From Styela clava (Eukaryota; Chordata; Ascidiacea; Stolidobranchia; Styelidae), in assembly GCF_964204865.1 (NCBI RefSeq), contig NC_135259.1, positions 2,852,001-2,916,000 on the forward strand: 64,000 bases of DNA, given 5' to 3'. The stretch's first letter is position 1; each line of letters opens with the position of its first letter. Below, piece by piece: positions 25,101 through 35,912 of this stretch. Below the pieces are notes generated by a model. The model saw only the letters and a program-made list of their open reading frames with translations. It ran no database searches and had not been told where the DNA came from. A program made the translations under genes and the position numbers.

Positions 25101-25332
25101 ACCAATCAACAGTGCTGTCAATCCACTTCTATACTCAGACCTACCCGACGTATTGTATAACAAGTTTAAGAATCGTTTAAAATTACACAGGCAGAAGACA
25201 TTGACTAGCAGTACATCATCGAAACACACTCTTTCTACTAGGCCAGATCATACGAATATTGCATTCGACGCAATACAAGAAAAGAACTTTTCTACCGAAA
25301 ACGCTGACAAGAAAGTAGAAAGTAAATTGTAG
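13131..25332 (+). CDS. LDLa-repeat GPCR, GRL101/relaxin-receptor-like 7TM, no LRRs (1,013 aa)
   Basis: A cell-surface receptor. My exon model is 13131-13218, 13620-13758, 14027-14156, 14487-14704, 17345-17540, 17662-17735, 17808-17921, 18127-18189, 20372-20624, 21053-21217, 21362-21460, 21765-21893, 22220-22381, 22790-22945, 23401-23541, 23678-23921, 24108-24204, 24355-24560, 24965-25332. All junctions are GT-AG, phases agree and the total is 3,042 nt. Exon 1 gives a signal peptide (MFSYIMLWEVWIILGLIMLG). Residues of about 30-580 hold about nine LDLa modules recognisable by CDG..DC...SDE signatures. TM1 is near 590-610 and TM2 near 635-660. TM3 ends SSETSVITMVLLTACRLY, with Cys in place of the DRY Asp. 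TM6 carries CWIP and TM7 carries NPLLY. Mollusc GRL101 and relaxin receptors share this 7TM but have leucine-rich repeats between LDLa and TM1; none are visible here. The ligand is unknown. Exact ends of exons 5, 9 and 17 are the least certain. Confidence 0.9.
13219..14486 (+). other. Introns 1-3 of the LDLa GPCR
   Basis: Introns 13219-13619, 13759-14026 and 14157-14486 are AT-rich and contain no repeat or element that I can recognise. They are interleaved with exons 2 and 3. Exon 2 encodes the first complete LDLa module (FNCRSNNET ... CDGIDDCLDKSDE). Confidence 0.6.
15004..15759. mobile_element. Mutator-like non-autonomous element with GCG-rich tandem TIRs (756 bp)
   Basis: The element lies in GPCR intron 4. 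It is bounded by a perfect 9-bp direct repeat, ggtccaaag (14995-15003 and 15760-15768 by flank; the right copy starts at the last base of the element boundary, 15760), the target-duplication length of Mutator-like elements. Both ends read GGTCTTACTACTTACTGAATACAGCGCGAAACACCGC in inverted orientation, of which the first 12 bp are GGTCTTACTACT. They continue into about 150 bp of imperfect tandem GCGCAAAACA / GCGAAACA / GAGGAAAACA words. The interior holds a smaller palindromic MITE (15307-15412). Long ORFs through it only read low-complexity TIR sequence. Confidence 0.8.
15307..15412. mobile_element. Palindromic MITE, CTCC(A/T)GAAGTATG family (nested copy)
   Basis: About 43-bp inverted repeats start GGTGCTCCAGAAGTATGTGC and end with the complement of GGATCTCCAGAAGTATGTGC, meeting near a short AT-rich loop. 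It is the same family as 27246-27355. I could not find a clean target duplication here. It lies inside the 756-bp Mutator-like element, so it is either a younger insertion or part of that element's interior. Two CCCTAA units follow at about 15421 and look coincidental. Confidence 0.7.
15769..17344 (+). other. Remainder of GPCR intron 4
   Basis: This is about 1.6 kb of A-rich, non-coding sequence. Its composition (many AACAA/TACAA words, fewer T-runs) differs from the neighbouring introns, so it may be a degraded transposable element, but I see no terminal repeats, TSD or protein motif to support a call. Confidence 0.3.
18295..20156. mobile_element. Non-autonomous hAT-type element, CAGTGTTTCCCAACC family (1,862 bp, copy 1)
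   Basis: The element lies in GPCR intron 8. It begins CAGTGTTTCCCAACC and ends with the exact complement GGTTGGGAAACACTG. The flanks cacaaaag (18287-18294) and cactaaag (20157-20164) are an 8-bp target duplication with one mismatch, which is diagnostic of hAT. The interior is collinear, in inverted orientation, with 43660-45615. A separate element (19385-19823) is nested inside. No transposase ORF is seen. Confidence 0.9.
19385..19823. mobile_element. Non-autonomous hAT-type element, CAGGCTTGTCC family (copy B, nested)
   Basis: This is the same family as 905-1342 but inverted: it starts CAGGCTTGTCCATGGGACA and ends GGACAAGCCTG. The flanks aaagtaat (19377-19384) and gaagtaat (19824-19831) are an 8-bp target duplication with one mismatch. 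Being inside copy 1 of the CAGTGTTTCCCAACC element and absent from copy 2, it inserted after that element. Confidence 0.85.
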
Positions 25333-25656
25333 CAATTTATCAAACAAGTGATTTATTTCTGTACACGCAGTCACACCATTTGTAATGTATTGATACCAAA
25401 TTTCAAAAAACTTTAATTTGAAGTGATGTCTCGATATTTTAGACATTCATGAAATTCCTATTTTTAAAAACTTGTAAAGAGTGGTATTCTTTTTATTCCC
25501 CATTTGCATACATTTCCACTACTTTAGCCTACATTCATATCTACATAATTCTAACCTCATCTGACAACCTAACATTATTTTATTAATTGTTTCAAAGCAT
25601 AAGTCGTATATGCAAATCTTGTATTGGCTTCTACTGGTTAACAATGCAATACAAAC

Positions 25657-25662
25657 AATAAA
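25657..25662 (+). promoter_or_regulatory. Possible polyadenylation signal of the LDLa GPCR
   Basis: The hexamer AATAAA lies 325 nt after the GPCR stop codon and is the first good candidate downstream. It is a common word in AT-rich DNA, so support is positional only. Confidence 0.35.
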
Positions 25663-27245
25663 AGAGAATCGTCACAGTATTCTAAAAATTGGTGCCATTG
25701 TGCTTAATGATTCTAACTTCATGGTGTAGGGCTGTAGGCCTACCTTCCAGGAAAGCATATTTGAAAGAGTTGGAGTTGCTCTCCAACTGTACCAGATTAG
25801 GTTAAAATCGAGTTATTATGCCATTTTTCAGTTTGTGTCGCCGATATCACAAATTAGCCTGCATCTACTACATTTAGGTTTTTCAATTTTTGATCGAAAA
25901 AGTTTTTTATATTTGTGTTTTATCGTCTGTGAGGATGAGATTCGGTTACACAAGCAAACTTTTTGTGCTCATTAAATTACGGTTGAAATTGGCATTTCAA
26001 GAGTTGATAATATGAAATTCGCTATTACAGGGTCGTTTGTTCTATATCTCTAATTTAGTAATACCATATTGACTAAGGCAATAATTTAGATTACATTTTT
26101 GTTATATGATTGTTTGAAATATCCTGAGAATAGTTATACGCATTGCAAAACTATGAATGATTGAATTGATAAAAACTGTACAACGACCATGTCCGAATGA
26201 AGAGGGCTCACTCTCTTACTCTCTTAAAGAACCCAACTGCAGATAAAATGTAATTTAACGAAGATACAATCAGTTTTCACCACACTCAGAAGAACGGAGT
26301 GGGATGTCTTGCTGTGACTGTAAACCACATATTTTTTCATGTTGTTATCATATATCAATTCTGAATCAATCTGAATCTTGAGGTGAAGTAACATAATTAT
26401 ACAAGTACGCAATCATTTAAATATTAGATAAATATTTCGAATTAAATTGTCGACTTCAAATCAGCATTGAGTGGCTTAACGAGTACGATAATATGATTCT
26501 ACCAAAATAGAATTACATCCATTGTTTCGCGCGATAATAACGAACAAAAATATATAATTACTGTTGAACGTGGCTACGGCGGAAAACGACACGCGCTCCG
26601 GAATAATAATTAGTTTGTATTTCAGGTTGACTATAGAGTTTAGACAGATTGCAAGTGCACGATGATTCCAACCAATAAATATATTACTGTTAAATGAGAA
26701 AAATATAATAAAATTGAGATTTTCAAGTTATATAATATGTTTTTATCAATATTTTAGATATATTCAGTAAAAAAGCTCAGCAATAGCAGTAGAAATAGCG
26801 ACGCGACGACAGTGGGAAGCGCTTTGCTGCTGCTCAAAAATAGTTGACGATGATACATTAAAGTGAGATAGATTATAATCCGAAAACTAATTCCCCGATT
26901 GGACAATAAACAGATAGAGCCACATTGATTAATCTAAAATGATGTCGAAATTTCGATGCGTCTGCAATTTAGGGGAAATTCGTAGTTTTTGTTAATTTTA
27001 AAATATAATAGTGTGCAATCTATATTTCCGCACACTACATTCGATTTCGACGTTTCATATTAAATGACCTTCTCAAAATCAAACAAGACAGACTTAACTA
27101 TGAAACTATTTATTTTCATTATAAGTTTTAATATCACGAAAAAGAGCGATAATTTCATTTAGAAGATTTTAACCCTTATTTTGCGCGATGTAACGAAACA
27201 GAAGCCTATTGAAAATGAACAGGCTGTTAAAATGGAAAAAAAATA

Positions 27246-27355
27246 GGTACTCCTGAAGTATGCGCACCAAGATGTCGCATAGCCTGAACCCTAACCTGGT
27301 ACACAATCTGGGTTCAGGTTGTGCGCCATCTCGGTGCGCGTACTTCAGGAGGTCC
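27246..27355. mobile_element. Palindromic 110-bp MITE with 8-bp target duplication
   Basis: The arms are about 46 bp: the left arm starts GGTACTCCTGAAGTATGCGC and the right arm is the complement of GGACCTCCTGAAGTACGCGC. They share the internal word CTGAACCC. The flanks aaaaaata (27238-27245 and 27356-27363) are a perfect 8-bp duplication, consistent with hAT-type mobilisation. A related copy is nested at 15307-15412. Confidence 0.85.
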
Positions 27356-30046
27356 AAAAAATATTACACTAGAATGAAAATATTCATGCAATCTGATGAA
27401 TGCGCTTGTGTGTATAATAAGCAATTTAAGTTCATGATCTATAATCATCAATTTGGTAGAAAATATCGTCACACGAAGGCAATAAATAATAATCCCATAT
27501 ATTTAATTTGAGTATGCTTTATAATGGTTTTCAAGATTTGTCAGATTTTTTAAATTTTATTCCTTTAAACGACCGTTTCAGGATTGTTACATTAACATCA
27601 ATGAGACGTCTTGGACAGAATATGGAATTAGTTAATACTTCGAAGTTTTGTATAGTTTTATACTTCTTCGGTTATAGGACAAGCTGTTCAATTCTTATCA
27701 CTCAAGTTCATTGTACCCTTTCTCGTATTCAATATTGGGCTCATTTATAAACTGGTTTTCCTAATTTGTGGTTATAATAAGGCGCATAATATTCCATAAT
27801 TATAATTATGCCGACAATTAAAATCGTTTCGACTCATTTAAGACATCCTGATTCAGTCACGTCACTTGTTGAGAATACTAGCAAATTTAACAGCAATTGC
27901 AAATCCAGAACAGCTGCATAATATGAGACTAGGTTAAATCAGTAATGATGCAGTCAAGGAACAGATATTGATATTTAGAATCAAATATAAAAATGAATGC
28001 TTATTCAAGATTTGATTCAATTACCATTGTCATCGCGAATTAATAAACTTATATTGTAAAACTTGCGCCATAAGCGCAGTTTTTAATAAAATCCAACGTC
28101 GATATACTTTGGAAAATAAGCTTAAATAGTGTTTTCTCTGCTCTTCCAAAAATTAGTTATTGATCGAATTATTTTTCTGATGAAGTAGAAAATTTCATTA
28201 GTGTCCTATTTCAAATTTTTAATATTTTTGTAGATTTTCTAAACAGGTAACACAAATAGATACCAACAATCATACTTTTGAAAGTTTGATACGAAATGAG
28301 AACTACTGATGCTATATGACTAGTTGAATATAGATGAGAAATAAAAGGTTTTCTGGAGACAGTAAAAAAATTAAAGTATTTGAATTATAGATAGATTACT
28401 TAGTTTTATTTGCATTTATTCCACAAATTCGGCAACAACTTTGAACTTGAACTCGTTTGACCGGAGACAATCATTTGATAGACAGACATATGCCCTGAAG
28501 CAATAAGACACAAAATTGTGACGTGACCGGGTAGAACCTAGACAGGACTCCAAGCCCCACCTAAATATTTCATTCTATCAGCTGGTATGATCGATTATAA
28601 GTAATATTTTAATGTAACAATATTGAAAATTTCATGATGTTTCGTATTTGTGCTCATTTTCAGATTCGTTTTATATTTTTCTCGTAATTTTAACGCGATT
28701 TCACATGAGCGTCATACGGTACCTTAGTCATATCATTCTGTCTGGCACGGTGTGGAATCTCTCAATCGAGAGAATTCTTTTAAGGTGTGAATTCAATAAC
28801 TTCATAAGGTGATTAATAGGTTGGGATTATCTAGCAGTATATTAAGTACTTTGTTAGGAAATTTACGCGCTATGTGCGTCATGTGTCGAAAATCTACGCA
28901 AATGTCGTAAAAAGAAAAAAAGTATAATTAGAAAAATTAGTCATTAAATTTAACGAAATGAATAATATTTGAAATATGGGAAATGTTAAAATGATTAGTT
29001 ATCGAAATCATAGTTAATTCGAATTTGGATTCAGAAAATTAGCACAATTATGTCTTACGTCGAATACGAAAAAAAATCACCCAATTTCTGGAAGATTGTT
29101 AAATCTAATATTTATTATGGAATATTATTTAGTTGTGTTAGTTGGGCGAATTATCTATAAACTATCTTTTCGCATTTTATCTGTATGAACGGGTTATTTA
29201 TCTAATGCAATCCGGAATATATTCGTCACATATGAAATATTGCAGTATATATAAGATGTAATATAATACCTGGATATTGAAAGTGACGCCAAACAAGTGT
29301 TTAGCGTATGTCAGATTATTATCACCGATCATTTTATCTGTGAAAGGAAGCGAGGTTTCGAATTTGAGAGTTATTGAAACTCGAATAGGTTTATTCAATA
29401 TTTATCACTTAAAATAATAATAGCAGCGATCGCAAGTAGGCTGAATATATAAATATTCCAGACCGCTCAGATGTAATACGTTTATATTTTTTGTCTAATG
29501 GAATACAATAAAATCGCAACTTTTAACAGTGAATTCGTCATCAACAAAAGTACCAAATTCTTTTCTCCGGAACTAAAATACAAGCCATTCTCCTTTTACG
29601 CACGCACACAAATTTTTGCGTGGTTATAAAAAGTCATCGACGTCAGTATTTTTATTATCAAGTGAGTAAAATTTCATATAAATCAATTGTCGAATTTGAA
29701 CTGGTGCTTCATGTTTTATTCAAAAAGATTAGTAATAAATAGGTTTAGTATCATTTGCGGCATATTGATGCCCAAATCTGTAGAGCGGACTACGCGAGGG
29801 CTTCAATAAATAACATTGGAGCGGTATGAGATTGATAAAAATTGACAAATAAAAAATAAATTACGGTTCTTAGCGTTAGGGTGTTGTCAGGAGAACGACA
29901 CAGATTGAAAACCAATCCTTTACAGGATATGAATTCCGTCAATCTCGTAGCACAAATAGTTCCGATTATATGTAGGACGAAATATACATCAGTAATTCTT
30001 GTTAAACATGTTATCGTACTATTTTTATTCACAGAATTTTAAATAA

Positions 30047-30055
30047 TATATAAAG
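30047..30055 (+). promoter_or_regulatory. Possible TATA box of the NIDO gene
   Basis: TATATAAAG lies 51-59 nt upstream of the start codon at 30106, with a plausible short 5' leader. Another TATAAAA-like word occurs near 29625. In AT-rich DNA this is weak evidence. Confidence 0.3.
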
Positions 30056-30105
30056 CCTCCGCCACCATTTTCGCGGATGATATAATTTGAAACTACTGAA
30101 ACGAC

Positions 30106-32206
30106 ATGGAATTGAAAATGAATAGTTTTAACGAAATAAAGAATTTCTTGGTAAAACAACATTCAACTTCAACTCAATTCTGTATATTTATGTTATTAAC
30201 GACAATAAGATCATTATCCGGAGCTCCAGTAGATACAGGAAACATTCATACCACTTTACATCAGTTGACATCGAAGGAATATCTTGTACAACTGCCTTTC
30301 GAAATAAGAATATTTGGAAATGCAAAATTCACTTCGTTTTACGTAAGTAATTTCAGGATTTGATTAAAAATTATCTATTAACTAAATGAAAATTTAATGA
30401 TCTATTTTTTAAAGTGTAAATTTTAAAAAATAAAAAACTTTCTTCAGTGACAATTTTTCAGCGACATAGCATTCGAGTAAACACTAAACCTTTTGGCCTT
30501 TTTAGATAAATCCTGTCGGATCAGTTAGCTTCGAAAATTCAATTCCTACAAGCCGGTTGGATCAGACAAAAAACAAAGCGATTATTTTTGCTCCTCTATT
30601 ATTATTACACAACACAGCCGACACAGATGGTAAGTAACGTTTAAGACAACAAAATTACATGTTCTAAAAACTCGATTTATATTAATGGTTAGGTGCTAAC
30701 TAGATATCTGACAAGAAACAAAAGCCGGCGTCTAATGCAATATAAAATTAGTGTATTTTGAGCGTAAATTGATCTTATCACGAGGTAAAGGCATGACTGG
30801 TTGGCAAAAAAACATGAAAACTTCATGTTACACAATTTAAATCTTCGCCTTATCGCACATCGTTTCACAATTATACAAAATATAATTTCAAATGTTTAAA
30901 GTGCAGTCAAACTACATATTCTACCAACTCATCGTAATATGACTCGTCTATTTAGTCGATATCACCGTCAATTATGGATCTGAAGGAGATGGCACTACAG
31001 ATTTTGCCATATTTAAAAATATCGTTGAAGACGATGCATTCGTGATCAAGCATGTACTGTCAATAACCTGGCATGAAACATTATATCAACAAGATACTGT
31101 GAGTAGTGATTCTCTTATAAAAGAAATTGCAAAATAAGCCATTAATACTTGTATCGTATTTGAAAACGAAAGACTGGCTTAACATACACTTTTCGAAGCA
31201 AATGCAGAGAACTGATGTTACTTCTTATTTATTTTTATTTTTTGTTAGAAGCGAAACAATGAATACACTATAGTTTTGTCGTTGTTATATTTTCGTGGCC
31301 TTATTTTGTTGACTTCTGTATGTATAATGCCTAATTCGCTGATTGTCTTTGAGTTGTTGTTCAAAATAATGAAATTCATGAATACACATGAATAATAAGA
31401 CATGCACAATCAAGTATGCACCCAGAATGCAGCAATATCCGAAGGCGATATTCACGTGTAGTTAGTGTGTACTTACAACAATTTAATCCCTTAGCTTTTA
31501 TTGCAAGACTGGGCAACTAGTTCACAACAATAAAAAGCAATCTATTTTCAGGGAAATATGTATCGCATTCATTTTCTAATTAATGACGATAAAACATACG
31601 TACATTACGACTACGTCACAGTGACGCATATACAAGATAAATATGGATACGCAAAGGTAAGACACATCAAAGAAATTTAACTGTTATCAACTTTTGGCAA
31701 AGCCGTGAAAATGACATTTCTACCCTCGTTAAATTGCGATATACCGATGGTATGCTTGGTTATAAAAAAAAATTTGTTTCGATATTGTGTATTTCTTGGA
31801 ATTTCTTACATTAACTTTTTACTATCAGAAAAGAAAAAAACAACAACAATCGTGCTACTTTTCAAATAGCGAAAGTTCATATTTCTCGGCATTTGATTCG
31901 CATTTAATTATGAGTGAATAATAAAAAATCCAATCTAATCCTTCTATACAGGCTGGTATATTTGCTATTGAAGACGGCTCAGTTATGTGTGCAACAGAAC
32001 TGCCAGAATCACAAAGTGACAAACTACTAAATGTTGAAGATTTCACTGAACGTGTTGATCTTCCTTTGGAATGTGACAGACTGGGTAATTTCATTGAAAT
32101 TGATCGTAGCTGTTACAGCGTAACACATATTAAAATGTGTGATATGTGGAACATGGTGCCAGTATATATGGGGATTGGTCCTTTTCCGGATTATTCAATC
32201 GTGTAA
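30106..32206 (+). CDS. Secreted NIDO-domain protein (287 aa, five exons)
   Basis: My exon model is 30106-30342, 30506-30629, 30956-31098, 31552-31656, 31952-32206; all junctions are GT-AG and the phases agree (864 nt). The N-terminal region has a hydrophobic stretch (FCIFMLLTTIRSLSG) ending before APVDTG, a probable signal peptide, although the first 25 or so residues are polar and an in-frame Met nearer to it might be used. Residues 75-240 follow the nidogen NIDO pattern: FYINPVGSVSFEN, then IIFAPLLLLHNTADTD, then ITVNYGSEG, then SITWHE, then YRIHFLINDDKTYVHYDY, then AGIFAIEDGS. About 60 C-terminal residues hold four Cys and match nothing I know. No EGF, sushi, AMOP or TM segment follows, so it is probably an extracellular matrix or adhesion factor. 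The function is inferred only from the domain. Confidence 0.75.
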
Positions 32207-32211
32207 CTTCT

Positions 32212-32217
32212 AATAAA
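32212..32217 (+). promoter_or_regulatory. Polyadenylation signal of the NIDO gene
   Basis: AATAAA begins 6 nt after the stop codon. This implies a very short 3' UTR and supports 32206 as the true gene end. Confidence 0.45.
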
Positions 32218-32648
32218 AAAATTATGGAGCAATTGATACGTCATTCCCATCACTATGGTTCGTGGTAACCATTTTTCACCCATTATACTTTCGTTATTGT
32301 TGTAGTTAGGGTATTAGACAAGTACGTTGCTTAATAAGTACAAATTTGAACGAATTCTATTATATTTAGCTGGATCTCTCCAATATGCTTCAGAATTTCA
32401 TATCATATCAATAATCATTTGTGCTTAAAATTTTTCTAAATTGAAAAATTAAATTTTGGGATTTACACACGATCAATTTACTCGCTTTATTGTGGTTGAT
32501 AGTTTTAAACCGGTCTTTTTGTGCGGCTAAAGTGGTTTCTCGATATTCGGAAGTAAGCCAGAGTTTATATAATTATACAAATGTCATCCACTCAAATTTG
32601 TAAATTATCCATGCGTGGCTTGTGCGAAAAATCAAGAAAAATGTTTTA

Positions 32649-33476
32649 ATGAAAGTTAAAGTGACAATTATTACGTGGGATGTCAAATTATTACGTTGTA
32701 TTCAAAATTTGGTGTTATTGCGTGTTATATTAATATTATTGGTCGGTAACGTTTCATGTCAATTGAACGATATTGTACGAAAAAGTAAAATTAGAAACAG
32801 AATTTATCCAATTTAAAAACTTAAATATAGAATGAAACTTAAATGGAACACCAAAATACCATAATATATATTATTGAAGTAAACCTGCTTTTTCAGACCG
32901 TAAAAACATGATATGACGACATTGTATTATAAAACAATTGATTTAGTATGAAACATAATGTTCGTGTAATACCAACTGCAAAATTAAAAACTTCAAAATC
33001 AAATTTTGTTCAGGTATATCACTTCTGTATGAGTTGGGAAACCGGTTTCGTGTGAATTCTGCACGTTGGGTCTAAGATCCACAATTTTATTTATTTTCAT
33101 TAATCTTTAATTAATGACTCTTCAGCTGTATAATAGTCCTGGGCATTATAAAATACGGTGATTCAAAGTACATCGGTTCTTATATTATGTCAAATTTTTA
33201 GATTTTGATTGTAAAGATCCTCCAAAAAGAGGCGAAGAAGACATTTTTGCTGAAAGAAAAGGATTCTTTTTTGAAACTCACACAACATCATCGTGGAGTT
33301 TTTATATTTTATACATGTGCTTACCAAACCATATAAAAAAGGATAAATCAGTTTCTATAAAACAAGGTTGCGTAGACGACCCTGATTATTACGTTTATTC
33401 TTGGAGGGAATTATCCGAAATAGATACTTGTATTTTGTCCGACGATATATCATCTACGACGGGAGAAGAGAGATAA
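32649..33476 (+). CDS. Candidate small secreted or anchored Cys-containing protein (123 aa, two exons)
   Basis: The model joins 32649-32745 (donor GTAACG, phase 1) to 33202-33476 (acceptor TTTTTAG, phase 1), giving 372 nt. Exon 1 encodes a basic start and a strongly hydrophobic LVLLRVILILLV stretch, as in a signal peptide or anchor. Exon 2 encodes FDCKDPPKRGEED ... QGCVDDPDYYVYSWRELSEID and ends with an acidic tail. It has four Cys after the hydrophobic segment. I do not recognise a family. It lies directly downstream of the NIDO gene on the same strand. Exon 2 would also be in phase after NIDO exon 2, so an alternative 3' end of that gene is a second possibility. Without transcript evidence the model is tentative. 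Confidence 0.45.
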
Positions 33477-34562
33477 AAGAATTACTCTTCAAAAGGTAAT
33501 GTGCATAGGTCATTGAACAATCACGTTGTTTATATGAAGCTTAATAATGACAGAATAGGTCACATAGCACATATACTTAATCATCGGATCCTTTATGAAA
33601 GAATTGTTCATATTGAGTGCGGATTAACAGTTATAGCACGACATACGTACGACATAATTATTTGATTAGTCATTAGCGATCAATTAGTTTTAGGGACAAT
33701 AATTTATGCAATCAAAAAATTACAAATGTCGTCAAACAAACTGCTGTAGGGCATGGTATTGAACAGACATATGGATACCAAGTGCGGTGTTTCACGAACA
33801 TTGTACATCATAATTTACACAAGAAACTTTGCTATTGCATCGTTTAGTCACCCTATACGCCTTGAAAAATGTTGCTACAGCTGTACAGTTATACAAGTGC
33901 AAATCTATACGACTGCGTTTATTTATATGATGTTATTATATTAAAATAGTAAAATTTGTTGATCATTTTGCTCATTTTAACAGAACAAACAGAAGACTGT
34001 GATTTAGTTTTCAACAACTTTCCAAAATGAAAAAGCACAAAGAAAGTAAAGAAAATAAAGAACTATTCGGCAGTGTTTACTTTATTTATTATTTATGAAC
34101 TTTTATAAGAAAAAAAAATTCGACTACTCTACAGGCAATTGATTTATGGAACTGAATAATAAAAATAATTCTCAATATATATATTTATTCAACTTAGTAA
34201 ATTATAAACATTTTTTAAGTTATCCGATTATGTTCATACATGGTTCTATAAATTATTTTGATCAAATGATTCGATGTGAAGAAGTTAGTTCATATGATAT
34301 TTTAAATTCTCGCAACATTGCTTTCACTCCAATGCCTATATTTATTATATAGTTAAAAATTGACAATGGTATAATTGACGGTATTGAATTATTTGAATCG
34401 TTGTAACTTCTCAGATCGGTCCTTTTCGGGCCAAGGTTTGACTGAAAACAAGCTTCTTTCAACTCAATTAAATACACTTTCTAATTCATTGTCTATTTTT
34501 TGTTTATGTTCTTGGTATTACCGGGCAAAGAAATTTGGACAATAAAATCCCATTCGCATCAT
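33477..34562. other. Intergenic, nothing recognised
   Basis: The stretch is AT-rich with short ORFs of no evident coding quality. I see no terminal repeats or known element. An AATAAA at about 34055 could serve the upstream small gene but is distant. Confidence 0.5.
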
Positions 34563-34735
34563 GGTTCCATTACATTTGAACCCACGACAATTGCACCTGC
34601 ATACTATTGCACCTATGGAAATTTTTCGATTTACGTATATTTGAACCCATACTAACCCTAACCCATGGATTTTAGCACCCGCATATAGATTGAACCCGCG
34701 GATATACACATGGGTTCAAATGTACGGTAACGGCA
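34563..34735. mobile_element. Probable MITE with (G/T)TTCCATTACATTTGAACCCA termini
   Basis: The left end reads GGTTCCATTACATTTGAACCCA-like sequence (first 20: GGTTCCATTACATTTGAACC). The right end is the complement of a GCCGTTACCGTACATTTGAA word. The interior contains several further 'TTGAACCC' and 'TGCACC' words in both orientations. A catcat repeat flanks both sides but is short and not convincing. It is a small non-coding palindromic element. Confidence 0.5.
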
Positions 34736-35531
34736 CATCATAATATTGTTATAACAGAGTCTCAAAAACCCCCAAAATATAAAAAAAACATAAATAGACA
34801 CATCTCAGGCTACAAATTTAGCTGTATAAGATTTACGAAAAAAATAAGCGCTATATTTAAGTATAAGTTGGTTGCGCTTAGCGGATTCAAGTGCTCATTA
34901 CAATACTATTTTCGATAAGGTAATATATATATTGGATCTTTTCTACAAAGCCCTCTCCTCTAATGCAAAATGTGAGATTTGAGAAAAACACCAACGGCCA
35001 CGTTTTTAATAAACAACAAATTAATAATTATCCAATTAGGGTTAGGAATAATTTAAAAATTTGAATTTCCAGTGCAATCTGCATTCCTCACGCTAACCCA
35101 AAACATATTATTTTGATTATTGGCGGTATGTTTTTTGGCGAGGCTTCGTACAAAAGATCCTATGTATTAATTTACTATCTAGTTTCGTCGAATCCATATA
35201 GAAAACTGCCAATTAGTGAGCTTGCATTGTCAATTATTAAGGATAAAAAATGTGAGATTCATATGTTCCCGCGTCATATCCATTTGGTGTACTTTGCAGT
35301 ATACCCTTTTTTGCTGTCACGGACCACTAGAGGCGATTTGTTGAATTCCACGTAAAACGAGTTGAATATTTAATCAAGTTCAAGTAAAACTCGACGGGGT
35401 GACCATTAAATATTTGTATGAGCATCGTCGAGTGATAAGCCGCCCGAGTAATGGGAAATTATTCTTAATATAGCAATATGATTATCCATACTTGTCTACG
35501 TTGTCTTCCTTAAAGTGATTAAGAGATATTA

Positions 35532-35912
35532 ACGAGAATATCGGTTGGAAACCGAAGACTTATCGATCGATAGTTAGGGGATCCCCCAAAACAGAAACTG
35601 CAGTTTCGATTCATCCGCTCTTGTAACTTGCGCACTGCGCATCGCACACACACACTCGGCGGGTTTCAAAATTCTCTCGCTTTACAAAAATCTAGATCAC
35701 TATATCAATAATTGATTGATAACTCGATAATTATACGACATAATCAATAGGATTATGGTACGAGATATGATGAATGCACATGCAAAATTTGGAGTAGATT
35801 CAACCACGCCTTCGTGAGATATCGCGTGCATCTAACAGACAGACAGACATACATACAGAGTACAGACAAATACCTATCAATATACTTACCGATCTTAAGA
35901 TCGATAAGTAAT
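35532..35912. repeat. 381-bp dispersed element (copy 1)
   Basis: It is the reverse complement of 44049-44429, with the same length (381 bp) and high identity by eye. One end is ACGAGAATATCGG and the other contains the perfect palindrome CGATCTTAAGATCG followed by ATAAGTAAT. Other landmarks are ATCGATCGAT, GGGGATCCCC and a CA-rich run. There are no terminal inverted repeats and no clear target duplication, so the mechanism is open; a Helitron-like element with a terminal hairpin is one option. Confidence 0.7.

Larger units (their letters stand above)
25333..30105. other. Intergenic region between the GPCR and the NIDO gene
   Basis: This is 4.8 kb of AT-rich DNA without an ORF that looks like a real exon. 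The only element I can define is the 110-bp MITE at 27246-27355. The GPCR 3' UTR occupies the first few hundred bases. Confidence 0.6.
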
